DNA of 64,000 nucleotides. Origin: an uncultured Prevotella sp. (GTDB lineage Bacteria > Bacteroidota > Bacteroidia > Bacteroidales > Bacteroidaceae). The notes beneath the pieces were generated by a model, which saw only the letters and a program-made list of their open reading frames with translations, did not search any database and was not told the DNA's origin. Of the stretch, positions 30,236 to 38,663 are shown piece by piece; positions within the stretch are counted from its first letter, which is position 1, and each line of letters starts with the position of its first letter. The position numbers and the translations under genes were made by a program. The stretch is taken from contig URER01000004.1 in the NCBI GenBank assembly GCA_900547005.1, positions 9,442 to 73,441 of the forward strand, read 5' to 3'.

Positions 30236-30285
30236 TTTATAAAGGAGATTGCTACATGAATTTGTATGCAGTCTCCTTTCTTTAT
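30236..30285 (+). terminator. Terminator after gdhA
   Basis: AAAGGAGATTGC pairs with GCAGTCTCCTTT across a 15-base loop, extended by flanking TATA/TTTATA and followed by TTTATAT. It also lies at the end of the convergent small ORF. Confidence 0.85.
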
Positions 30286-30434
30286 ATAAGCTGCGAAGTG
30301 GTACTGTTGTTTTTAACAGTATCACTTACAGTATCATTCAATGTCTTTTGATACTGTAAAATACGACTCTCCAGATTGGCGATATGCTCATTCCCTCTTT
30401 GTCTGTATATTTGATGCAAACTGTTTATTCTCAT
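30282..30434 (-). CDS. Short 50-residue ORF coupled to the RhuM fragment
   Basis: An ATG overlaps the stop of the RhuM-like fragment (ATGA) and opens a 50-codon minus-strand frame. It begins MRINSLHQIYRQRGNEHI and ends in the gdhA terminator. The sequence is helical and polar, with a TLNDTVSDTVKNN repeat-like tail. I do not recognise it. It may be a small coupled protein or the shifted remains of a longer gene that was joined to the RhuM region. Confidence 0.35.
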   Translation of the reverse strand: MRINSLHQIYRQRGNEHIANLESRILQYQKTLNDTVSDTVKNNSTTSQLI

Positions 30435-30658
30435 TTCCCGTCCATAGCAGTTGTTCGGAATTTCCGAACAACTGAATCTTCCTGCAATTCGCCTTCTTCA
30501 AAAATATGTTTTATATGCTCACTTATGTTTGATTTGCTTGTCTGATAAAGTTCGCACATCTGCGCCTGAGTAAGCCATAGCGTATCATCTTCGAGCTTCA
30601 CGTCTATCTTTGTCTGCCCGTCACTGGCAGTATATATGATTACTTTATTCTCGTTCAT
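30431..30658 (-). pseudogene. RhuM/virulence-protein family N-terminal fragment
   Basis: The 75 residues match the start of the RhuM family: IYTASDGQTKIDVKLEDDTLWLTQAQM, then LYQTSKSNISEHIKHIFEEGEL and VVRKFRTTAMDGK. Full-length members continue for about 250 more residues, starting with a tyrosine-rich segment. Here the frame stops right after DGK, where the family would continue, and nothing downstream in any frame restores it. RhuM-like genes are common in mobile and defence regions. Most probably this is a truncated remnant, though the N-terminal wing could still be expressed. Confidence 0.7.
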
Positions 30659-30778
30659 GTTTCTTTATTGTTAACCGTTTTGCCTGTTGGCGTTATTGCT
30701 ATATACCGTTATCTCGTTGTGGAGAATTACCATTTGGCAATGACAATATGTGTCGTATCGCAATATTTAGCATAATTA

Positions 30779-31507
30779 CTATAAGTATGATTCTGATTGT
30801 TTTCTTGTAATAAAGACGGTATTCAGACCATCTGTTTCTTTTCTTTCAATAAGATTCTTCCTGTCTAACTGTATTACTATATCTTCAGTTAGTATCTTTA
30901 TAGTCTTATCATATCCACCAAATAGAAGAATACGGAATGGCCGTGTCAACATTTTATTAATACATGATACTATATCTGATTCATAGAAAAAATATTCCTG
31001 ATACCTACTACTGTATTTTTGAGTTTGGAATTTTACATTCAACAACTCATTAATGGAAGGATTACTTAAGATTTTATATTCTGTATTCTCAACAACCTTA
31101 TTAACAGTCCAAGAACGAATCCAATTAAATATTGTCACAATAGAAAGTACTTGAATTACCGCCATTGTTATTTCAGAAGTTGCGCCTATCTGATTTAAGA
31201 AGTCTTTTACAACAGGAAATGTTGCCGTTAATGAAATAAGGATTGCGGCAAGCCCTATACCAGACCATGCTTTTCTTGGTGAATATATGGTTCTGATTTC
31301 ATCATGAATAGATGCAATTCTTTGCTTTGAAAGTTCTTCTATCTGTCTGTGCAAAGTATCATTTGTCCCCTTTTCTATTTCGAGCCTAAACTTCAAAGAT
31401 TCGTTTTCTTGTTTAAGGTGTTCAATTTCTGCATCTTTATAATCAATATCCCGAATATGGTTAAATTCAATTACAGCAGGATTGTCAGTAGCAATGATTG
31501 GCATCAT
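30779..31507 (-). CDS. Coiled-coil protein with two membrane helices, unknown function
   Basis: The 242-residue protein is not assigned to a family. Residues 25-70 form a heptad-rich coiled coil (EIEHLKQENESLKFRLEIEKG). Two hydrophobic helices follow at about 82-100 and 112-131 with a short loop. The C-terminal 110 residues are mixed alpha/beta and end in a region (IVIQLDRKNLIERKE) that resembles a winged-helix wing in composition only. It lies between the RhuM remnant and the recombinase remnant, on the opposite strand to the DUF262 operon. An effector or sensor at the membrane is possible but unproven. Confidence 0.6.
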   Translation of the reverse strand: MMPIIATDNPAVIEFNHIRDIDYKDAEIEHLKQENESLKFRLEIEKGTNDTLHRQIEELSKQRIASIHDEIRTIYSPRKAWSGIGLAAILISLTATFPVVKDFLNQIGATSEITMAVIQVLSIVTIFNWIRSWTVNKVVENTEYKILSNPSINELLNVKFQTQKYSSRYQEYFFYESDIVSCINKMLTRPFRILLFGGYDKTIKILTEDIVIQLDRKNLIERKETDGLNTVFITRKQSESYL

Positions 31508-31681
31508 TGATGCTTGGCGTTGTTGTATATATGAGTTTAGGTCATTGTAAAGACTATTTAAATGGTTGAATTTGCAAGTCGCTTTGTATCTGCTATTTGC
31601 AAGTTAAACGGTAGAAAAGTGATGATGGAGATTTTGGAGAGGATGAAAAAGAAGACGATTTAACATATTTCACTTTTATAA

Positions 31682-31810
31682 ACAACAGAAGAAGCATGTT
31701 TGTGCAATTGTTTCGGATATACTAATGTCAATACCACTGATATTTACGCAGATGTGGTGATGAAAAAGAAGGTGGACGTGATTACTCGCATGAATGGTAT
31801 TATCGGGTAA
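31682..31810 (+). pseudogene. C-terminal remnant of a tyrosine recombinase (integrase)
   Basis: The + frame ending with TAA at 31808 encodes a GYTNVNTTDIYADVVMKK segment. This is the last conserved block of phage-type integrases (LGHxxxxTTxIYA), with the nucleophilic tyrosine in DIYAD, followed by a short tail. A stop at 31679 ends the frame upstream, and the other catalytic boxes (Arg, His-x-x-Arg) are not seen, so only about 42 codons survive. It indicates that an integrative element once landed here. Confidence 0.7.
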
Positions 31811-31961
31811 TATGAGGTCGCAAATGGTGAAAATTCATTGTCACCTCCTTCAAAATAGTAATAATTGAAGGATTTTTGAGCATTGTAGTTCTGAATATTG
31901 GCAAGAAATTCGCGTATAGCCGAAATTTTGCTTATTTTTGTAATCAACAAATTGCATTATA

Positions 31962-32141
31962 ATGAATAAATACAGTCAAGACATAATGACCTTTGCACTC
32001 TAGCAGTCCCAATTTGGGTTGCATGAGTTATACGCGTATCTTGACAGGAAAGGTAACACAGATATATCCTATAAAAAGCAAGAACCTCTGCTACGATATG
32101 GCGTACCCTTACCGTACCTTTGCAGTAAATTTATAGTATAA
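31962..32141 (+). pseudogene. Short ORF broken by an in-frame stop, possible regulator/antitoxin N-terminus
   Basis: An ATG at 31962 opens MNKYSQDIMTFAL, then a TAG at 32001. The same frame goes on as QSQFGLHELYAYLDRKGN and stops at 32139. Both parts read like one protein with a helix-turn-helix-like start, resembling the N-terminus of AbiEi-type antitoxin/regulator proteins. That resemblance is weak. A CAG to TAG change would explain the stop. A TATTTTTG box lies about 20 bases before the ATG. The rest of the 656-base gap (31508-32163) shows no other gene. Confidence 0.4.
32115..32122 (+). promoter_or_regulatory. Promoter -7 box for the WYL-led operon
   Basis: TACCTTTG followed by C matches TAnnTTTG and leaves a leader of about 35 nt before the WYL gene. 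No clear -33 TTTG is seen. It overlaps the broken ORF, so that ORF can no longer be needed. Confidence 0.6.
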
Positions 32142-32163
32142 CGTGCAACATAAAGTTTAGAAG

Positions 32164-33105
32164 ATGGCTAATAATGAAAGAGGCCAAAGCCTGATAAGCA
32201 AATATGTATGGGTGATAGAAACTATCTATCGCGCTAAGAAAATCTCATTCAAGGAACTGAATGAGAAGTGGCTCGATGATGACATTAGCCGAGGTGTGGA
32301 AATCCCCAAACGAACCTTCGACAATTGGCGTTATGTCATCTGGGATATGTTCGGCATTGATATAGCCAACGAGAATCGTGGTGAATACCGATACTATATC
32401 TCCAATGTGGAGGACATCAGCAAGAACGGTTTGCGTTCTTGGCTCTATAACACGTTCTGTGTCAGTAATGCCTTGGCAAACAGTCAAAGCATCAAAGACC
32501 GTATCATACTGGAGTATGTGCCATCAGGACAAGAATATCTCCAGACCATCATCGAGGCCATGAAGGAAAACCGTGTCCTGAACATCACCCACTACAACTA
32601 TTGGAAAGACCAGGAGTATAACTTTGATGTACAGCCTTATTGTGTAAAACTTTTCCGCCAGAGGTGGTATCTTATTGGACTCAGTACTTACACGTATTTC
32701 CGTGAGCAAGGACCAAGAATCTATTCACTTGACCGACTCAGACACGTTCATGTGAAAGATGAAACGTTTGTCATGCCTAAAGACTGGGATGCGAAGGAAT
32801 ACTTCGCTGGCTGTTATGGTATCATAGCGGGTTTGAACAAAGATATAGAAGCCATTAAACTGAAAGTGTCGGCTGGTCAGGCGAACTATATCAGAGACCT
32901 TCCCTTGCACGAGTCACAGGAAGAGATTGAGCGCAATAATGAATACAGCATTTTTACCTATCAGATGCGCACGACCTTTGACCTCTTGCAGGAACTGTTG
33001 TGGAATGGTGGCGATGTGGAAGTTCTTGAACCTGCATCCCTACGCAGGGAGATGGCAGATATGGTAGAAAGGATGTGGAACAAATACAAGAATGACAAGA
33101 AATGA
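32164..33105 (+). CDS. WYL-domain transcriptional regulator
   Basis: The 313-residue protein has an N-terminal winged-helix-like region (about 10-75, with ISFKELNEKW and IPKRTFDNWRYVI) and a WYL domain around 130-215, where the name-giving motif appears as RQRWYLIGL. A C-terminal extension typical of WYL proteins (WCX-like) follows. Such proteins often repress or switch defence genes by sensing nucleic acids or nucleotides (CapW, BrxR). It heads the operon and overlaps the exonuclease start by 4 bases, so it probably controls this unit. Confidence 0.88.
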   Translation: MANNERGQSLISKYVWVIETIYRAKKISFKELNEKWLDDDISRGVEIPKRTFDNWRYVIWDMFGIDIANENRGEYRYYISNVEDISKNGLRSWLYNTFCVSNALANSQSIKDRIILEYVPSGQEYLQTIIEAMKENRVLNITHYNYWKDQEYNFDVQPYCVKLFRQRWYLIGLSTYTYFREQGPRIYSLDRLRHVHVKDETFVMPKDWDAKEYFAGCYGIIAGLNKDIEAIKLKVSAGQANYIRDLPLHESQEEIERNNEYSIFTYQMRTTFDLLQELLWNGGDVEVLEPASLRREMADMVERMWNKYKNDKK

Positions 33106-33593
33106 AAGACTTTGCAGCAATAGATTTCGAGACAGCCAACAACGAGCGCAGTAGTGTGTGCAGCGTTGGTATCGTCATCGTTCGGAACGGTGAGATAGTT
33201 GATTCATTTTACTCTCTCATCCAGCCCGAACCAAACTATTATAATTATTGGTGCAGTCAGGTACACGGTCTGTGCTGTGATGACACAGACAACGCACCTG
33301 TTTTCCCTGAAGTGTGGAAACAGATAGAGCCGCTGATTGACGGGCTACCCCTTGTGGCACACAACAAGCCATTTGACGAAGGCTGCCTAAAGGCTGTATT
33401 CCGCGTCTATCAGATGGACTATCCAGATTATGAGTTCTACGATACGCTTTGCGTTTCGCGCCGTGTGCTGCCAGAACTGGATAACCATCAGCTCCACACG
33501 GTGGCCGCAGCCTGTGGCTATCAGTTAGAGAATCACCACCATGCACTTGCCGATGCTGAAGCCTGTGCATGGATAGCAAGAGAAATTTTGTAA
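33102..33593 (+). CDS. DEDDh 3'-5' exonuclease (DnaQ-like)
   Basis: The 163-residue protein is a stand-alone exonuclease domain. All acidic motifs are intact: Exo I D8/E10 in AIDFET, Exo II with D92 in HNKPFDE, and Exo III H146...D151 in HHALADAEA. It lacks the polymerase or BRCT partners seen in longer family members. It is coupled to the WYL gene by ATGA and is followed 13 bases later by the DUF262/HNH gene. In this setting it may trim foreign DNA or RNA, or regulate a nucleic-acid signal. The substrate is not known. Confidence 0.9.
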   Translation: MKDFAAIDFETANNERSSVCSVGIVIVRNGEIVDSFYSLIQPEPNYYNYWCSQVHGLCCDDTDNAPVFPEVWKQIEPLIDGLPLVAHNKPFDEGCLKAVFRVYQMDYPDYEFYDTLCVSRRVLPELDNHQLHTVAAACGYQLENHHHALADAEACAWIAREIL

Positions 33594-33606
33594 CACTAAT
33601 GATATC

Positions 33607-35523
33607 ATGAGTACAAACAAGATTGGGATGAAAACCATTGAAGGCTTATCGGGAATGACCTTTTTGATTCCCGCATATCAGAGAGGATATCGATGGACAG
33701 AACAGCAAGTAACAGATTTGCTGAATGACATATATGAATTCAATGACAGCGACAACGGCTTTTATTGCCTACAACCCTTAGTATTAGTTCAAAGGGTTGA
33801 AGATACCTTAAAACGTATCAAAGAAGAGGCACAAAGCCTTAAAGATGTAGAAACTCTATTACGCGGAAAGTGGGAAGTGATAGATGGTCAACAACGGTTG
33901 ACAACAATCCATATTATCCTCGCTTGTCTGGGCTTTGAAGGATTCTATGCCATTGAGTATGAGACACGCAAGGGTAGTCAGGGTTTTCTTGACGACATTA
34001 AGGACTCCCAAGCCAACGACAACATCGACTATTTTCATTTTGTGACAGCCAAACAGACAGTTGAAAGATGGATAGAGAAAAAAAGTGAAATTGATCAATG
34101 CTTTGACAAAACAGCTTTTGGTACCAAACTACTTGCTTCGGTCAAGTTCATTTGGTATGAGGCCGTCAATGAGAACCCAATAAAAGTTTTCACTCGACTT
34201 AATATTGGGAAAATCAGTCTTACGAACGCCGAACTCATCAAAGCCTTGTTCCTGAATCAATCAAACTTTCACGGAACAATTACATTACGCCAGCAACAAG
34301 TCGCAATGGAATGGGATCAGATTGAATATGCTCTGCAAAACGAAGAGATGTGGCTATTCCTGAATGAAGTCGGCTACGAGAAGCCCACACGCATAGATTT
34401 AATTTTTGACCTCATTTGTGATAAAGACAAATTGGCTCTGTTTTCGAACAAAAGCACTGAGCAAAAGGATGAATTGAGAATAAATATAGGGACTGACAAC
34501 TATAAAACTTTTAGATATTTCTATGAGTACTTTAGGGTTGCTACCGGGGACAAAATAAATAATTGTTGGAGTGTCGTGAAACAGATATTCATGACTTTTG
34601 AGGAATGGTTTAATGACTTAGAATTGTATCATTATACAGGTTACTTGATTGCGAATAATGTTACTGTCACCGAATTACTTCAAGAATGGGGAAAAACGGG
34701 CATGACAAAAAACAAATATATCGCTATACTAAAGACAAAAATCAAGAGTAAAATAAAAGGATGCTCAACGCTTGATGCCCAGTATGAGATAGCAAAAGAC
34801 GATGGAAAGGGGCATTACCCTAACAAAACGACATGCCGCCCTCTGCTATTATTGCATAATATCCAAACCATTGTTACACAAGCGACCAACAGCAAAAAAG
34901 AATATCAAGGGCAAGTGTTTTACAAATTCCCGTTTCATTTGTATAAACTGGAAAATTGGGATGTCGAACATATTGACTCAAACACGCTGAACCCACTCGA
35001 CAAAGAGAAAGATCGAAAGGAATGGCTAAAATACGCATTATTAGACGAAGCCATCTCCGATGATGAGATTCTTACAAATGACATTCTTGATTACTTGAAT
35101 GACGAGAAAAACGCGAAGGAATTCAGCGGATTGAGAGCGGAGATTGAAGGGAAAAACAAAATCGCCAACCCGTTAGACGAAAATGAGAAAAATCAGATTT
35201 GGAATTTTGCGCTTCTAGATGCAAACACCAACAGAGGTTATGGTAATGCCATATTTCCCGTGAAACGCCGATGTATTATAGGAAAGGATCAAGGTCTCTC
35301 ATTTATAGTGAAAATCCAAGGTAAACAGTTTTTGACAGAAACGGTCAAGAACTCATCCTCGTTTATTCCACCTTGTACAAAATACGCTTTCCTCAAATAC
35401 TATAACTCAGTCTCTGCCTCTATTTCCTATTGGGACAGAAATGATGCTATTGCCTATCGCAACAATATGTTTAAAATACTGGAAGAATTCAACGTACAAA
35501 TAAACGATAATAATCATGAATAG
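33607..35523 (+). CDS. DUF262 + DUF1524/HNH-like protein (GmrSD-type restriction factor)
   Basis: The 638-residue protein has an N-terminal DUF262 (GmrS-like, ParB-type nucleotidase fold) domain: PAYQRGYRW at 22-30, DGQQRLTT at 93-100 and FTRLNIGK at 195-202. Its C-terminal region carries a His-Me finger nuclease pattern as in DUF1524: VEHIDSN with H455, then NFALLDANTNRGYGN (533-547) and FPVKRR. This domain pair is that of type IV restriction enzymes of the GmrSD/BrxU class, which attack modified phage DNA. It overlaps the next, larger DUF262 gene by 8 bases. Domain calls are from motifs; target specificity is unknown. Confidence 0.85.
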   Translation: MSTNKIGMKTIEGLSGMTFLIPAYQRGYRWTEQQVTDLLNDIYEFNDSDNGFYCLQPLVLVQRVEDTLKRIKEEAQSLKDVETLLRGKWEVIDGQQRLTTIHIILACLGFEGFYAIEYETRKGSQGFLDDIKDSQANDNIDYFHFVTAKQTVERWIEKKSEIDQCFDKTAFGTKLLASVKFIWYEAVNENPIKVFTRLNIGKISLTNAELIKALFLNQSNFHGTITLRQQQVAMEWDQIEYALQNEEMWLFLNEVGYEKPTRIDLIFDLICDKDKLALFSNKSTEQKDELRINIGTDNYKTFRYFYEYFRVATGDKINNCWSVVKQIFMTFEEWFNDLELYHYTGYLIANNVTVTELLQEWGKTGMTKNKYIAILKTKIKSKIKGCSTLDAQYEIAKDDGKGHYPNKTTCRPLLLLHNIQTIVTQATNSKKEYQGQVFYKFPFHLYKLENWDVEHIDSNTLNPLDKEKDRKEWLKYALLDEAISDDEILTNDILDYLNDEKNAKEFSGLRAEIEGKNKIANPLDENEKNQIWNFALLDANTNRGYGNAIFPVKRRCIIGKDQGLSFIVKIQGKQFLTETVKNSSSFIPPCTKYAFLKYYNSVSASISYWDRNDAIAYRNNMFKILEEFNVQINDNNHE

Positions 35524-38110
35524 CGAGATATCTTTTTGGAAATACATAGAATCCCATAACATTGAAATCCCTATCATTCAACGCGATTATGCCCAAGGCA
35601 GAGAGGGCCAGGAATACCTTAGAGAGTCACTGCTAAAAAACATAAAACAGGCATTAGATCGAGAATTGCCAGACTCGGGTAATATACTGAAACTTGATTT
35701 CGTATATGGGGCATTGGATAATGGTGTGCTAAGTCCGCTCGACGGACAACAAAGACTAACCACACTTTGGTTGCTACACTGGTTTGTGGCTTATAAGGCT
35801 GGAGTCCTAAGGGCTGATGTCCGCAATCGACTACGAAGATTCTCATATGCGACCCGAATATCTTCTACCGAGTTTTGTGAATCTCTCGCGACAGAAGAGC
35901 TTCCCCAAAACTCCCAACAGCAGTTATTTCTCAAACAACTATCGTTTGAGACTATTACCAACCATGTGTCAGACATTGAATGGGAGACAACCATACTGAA
36001 TTCATTAAAATGTGCAAAGACTGAAAAAGAGTTTGTTCAAACGAAGAACAAACTGCGTCAAACCCTATTGGTATCTTCGGTCATACAAAATCAGGTGTGG
36101 TTTCATTCTAAGTGGAAACAAGACCCGACGGTTCAGTCGATGTTGAGGATGTTAAGTGGAGCAACCAACAAAAATAAAGACGGAAAGGAAATCATTGACG
36201 GCATGGAAGAACTGTTTGAAAGTTGCTCCCCTGAAGACTTTATTTCCTATTGGGATATTCTGACTGGAGATAATTGTCCTATACTATTTTACCAGTTGCC
36301 CATGCATGAGTTCAGATTGACCGATGATCTCTACATCAAAATGAATGCCCGTGGTAAACAACTCACCAGCTTTGAAAACTTCAAGGCCGAAATTCAAGGC
36401 TTTATACGGGATAAAGGGTGGAATGACCTGTTGAATGATATTACAGGTATTGGGGCAAAGATGGACAATACATGGACCGATATATTTTGGGCAAACAGGA
36501 GTTCAAAGGGTAAAATTGACGAAATCTACTTTACATTCCTCAACCGTTATTTTTTGAATTACAAGCTACGAGATATTGACGAGAAAAGTCAATACTATGA
36601 GTTTTTTACTCAAAAAGGAGATGACCTAGGTGACAATGCCATACGTTTCAATTCATTGGATCACTACAAATGGAACGGAGATATTGATGAAGACTTGTTC
36701 AACGACTTGAATGCCATTCTAGACAACTATCAGCTGTCCGAGATATTACCCTCAGATATGTGTGCTCCGTGGGATGACAAATTCCGATTCATACCCGAAT
36801 ACATATCAGACAATGGCCAAGAGGTTTTTGCCGACAAGGAAAAGACCTATTTGAAGGTAACATCGCTTAACCAAGTTCATCGAGTGGTGTTCTACGCGGT
36901 GTGTAAATATTTCAAGGAAGGTGCGACCGAACAAGGAAAGCAAAGCTTTAATCGGTGGATGCGGTTTGTCTGGAATCTGGTATCAGTAAAATCGTCCGAC
37001 GGCAATCCCACTATTAGAAACGTGGCAGAAATGAAAAACGCATTGGTCATTATAGACAAATTTGACTCACATCATATCTATGAGGGTTTATACGGTCATG
37101 AATTAGTTGAGAAACCGAACAACATAGAGCAGCAGTTTAATGAAGAGATTCTCAAGGTGAGACAATTGTTTGATCCTGATAGCGGACTCATTCGCTATGA
37201 CGGACAACTCCGCAATGAAAACGGTTTCGTTTTCTCACATTGGGAGAACGCAATAAGGATGGCTGAAGCATGTGCGTTTTTTAATGGTTCGATACGCTTT
37301 CTGTTTACTTCAGGAAACGGTGAAGTGAAATGGAATGACTTCGACACAAAATACACAAATGCCAAACAAGCTTTTGAACGAGAACATATTTCGACAATTA
37401 CCCTGCGTAATCTGGTTTTCCGAATCAGAGATTGGGATAAACTTACCACAATAACAATGGATTGTGAGAAGAAATCGTGGAGAAACATCCTACTTGACAA
37501 TCGTTTCGCTATGGAAGTCCATCTCCTGCTGACTGAGTTCTCCTTTAACGAAGAGCAACTTTCACAACAGCCTTCTCCATTCGTTGGCACACAAAAAATA
37601 GCCCATGAAGACCTGTATCAGACACGATTAACCCGCCAACTAAGATGGCAACCCTTCAAATTGTCAAACGGCTATCCATATCGGCTTGTTCCACCAGGTG
37701 CATGGGCTCAATACAAGATTTATCACATTGGTACTCCCCGCAATCGAATCCTTGCTATGGCATTTGAAGAAGGGCACGTCTTTTCAAATCACACTGAGCA
37801 ACGGTTGGGCGATAGCGGTTATTTCTGGGGCGATGACATCAACTTCAAATACAAATCCGAAAAGCACCAAAAAGTATATCGGTTCCAGTGGTGGCATAAC
37901 AGAACAATTAAAGAATTTGACGTTTACTTAATGACTCGCGAGTGGGATTACACTAAACGTCAAAACGAAGCTTCTGTCCCCACAGGCACAGATGCAGATA
38001 AGTATTTTTGTGCTAATGTTCCTGATGATGCAGATATTGCAACCTTATACTCAATATTAGATGGGATAATAGACATGTACAAGGATGATAAGGTGTCTAA
38101 CGTGAAATGA
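35516..38110 (+). CDS. Second, larger DUF262 protein with uncharacterised C-terminal region
   Basis: The 864-residue protein starts with another DUF262 domain: IIQRDYAQG (20-28), DGQQRLTTLW (76-85) and MNARGKQLTSFENFK (276-290). The middle part (about 300-600) is helical. The C-terminal part (about 690-850) has aromatic-rich strands such as FQWWHNRTIKEFDVYL and no HNH or other nuclease motif I can identify. It is translationally coupled to the upstream DUF262/HNH protein, so the two probably form a complex in which only the first carries the His-Me nuclease. Function is inferred. Confidence 0.8.
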   Translation: MNSEISFWKYIESHNIEIPIIQRDYAQGREGQEYLRESLLKNIKQALDRELPDSGNILKLDFVYGALDNGVLSPLDGQQRLTTLWLLHWFVAYKAGVLRADVRNRLRRFSYATRISSTEFCESLATEELPQNSQQQLFLKQLSFETITNHVSDIEWETTILNSLKCAKTEKEFVQTKNKLRQTLLVSSVIQNQVWFHSKWKQDPTVQSMLRMLSGATNKNKDGKEIIDGMEELFESCSPEDFISYWDILTGDNCPILFYQLPMHEFRLTDDLYIKMNARGKQLTSFENFKAEIQGFIRDKGWNDLLNDITGIGAKMDNTWTDIFWANRSSKGKIDEIYFTFLNRYFLNYKLRDIDEKSQYYEFFTQKGDDLGDNAIRFNSLDHYKWNGDIDEDLFNDLNAILDNYQLSEILPSDMCAPWDDKFRFIPEYISDNGQEVFADKEKTYLKVTSLNQVHRVVFYAVCKYFKEGATEQGKQSFNRWMRFVWNLVSVKSSDGNPTIRNVAEMKNALVIIDKFDSHHIYEGLYGHELVEKPNNIEQQFNEEILKVRQLFDPDSGLIRYDGQLRNENGFVFSHWENAIRMAEACAFFNGSIRFLFTSGNGEVKWNDFDTKYTNAKQAFEREHISTITLRNLVFRIRDWDKLTTITMDCEKKSWRNILLDNRFAMEVHLLLTEFSFNEEQLSQQPSPFVGTQKIAHEDLYQTRLTRQLRWQPFKLSNGYPYRLVPPGAWAQYKIYHIGTPRNRILAMAFEEGHVFSNHTEQRLGDSGYFWGDDINFKYKSEKHQKVYRFQWWHNRTIKEFDVYLMTREWDYTKRQNEASVPTGTDADKYFCANVPDDADIATLYSILDGIIDMYKDDKVSNVK

Positions 38111-38145
38111 TTCTGAAATGCAATCATACCTAAATTCTTGAACGA

Positions 38146-38658
38146 ATGCTCACCTATATCTCCAACACCGTCCACTACAAAGATGTGTTTGCTCGTGTTC
38201 CAAACGTGAAGCACAACCTGTGGATTGGGACGGCAGACATCAAAGATCTCTATGTAGAGGATGGCAAGCAGAAGAAACCTTTTCTTGCTGTACTTGCCGG
38301 CCTCATTCGGCGTGGTGTGGAGGTGCGACTCATTCACGCAAAGGAGCCTGGCCCGAACTTCAGAGAGGATTTTGACAAGTACCCGGTACTCTATGACCGT
38401 CTGGAGCGTGTCCTATGTCCACGTGTTCACTTCAAGATGATTGTATTCGACTGTAAGGATGTGTACCTTGGCAGTGCCAACCTGACTGGAGCAGGCATCG
38501 GAATGAAGACAGACAACAAGCGTAACTTCGAGGCTGGCATCCTGACAGATGAGTCAGAAATAGTTGAGCAGGCTATGAAACAGTTCGATGAAGTATGGAT
38601 GGGAAATCATTGCAAGACCTGTAAGCGCAGAGATTATTGTTCAGACCCAATAGTATAA
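38146..38658 (+). CDS. Single-HKD phospholipase D-like nuclease with C-terminal cysteine cluster
   Basis: The 170-residue protein carries one HKD motif: H95-x-K97...D102, then GSAN (109-112). Members with one HKD motif act as dimers, for example Nuc and restriction nucleases such as BfiI. The C-terminus has H155, C156, C159 and C165 in a short segment (HCKTC...YC) that could bind zinc or an iron-sulphur cluster. The gene follows the second DUF262 gene by 35 bases and probably belongs to the same operon. DNA cleavage is the likely activity; phospholipid hydrolysis is less likely for this size. Confidence 0.85.
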   Translation: MLTYISNTVHYKDVFARVPNVKHNLWIGTADIKDLYVEDGKQKKPFLAVLAGLIRRGVEVRLIHAKEPGPNFREDFDKYPVLYDRLERVLCPRVHFKMIVFDCKDVYLGSANLTGAGIGMKTDNKRNFEAGILTDESEIVEQAMKQFDEVWMGNHCKTCKRRDYCSDPIV

Positions 38659-38663
38659 ATGAC

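Noticed and set aside
31744..31950. 68-codon open frame on the - strand
   Set aside because: It is antisense to the recombinase relic, whose + strand frame has a recognisable integrase motif.
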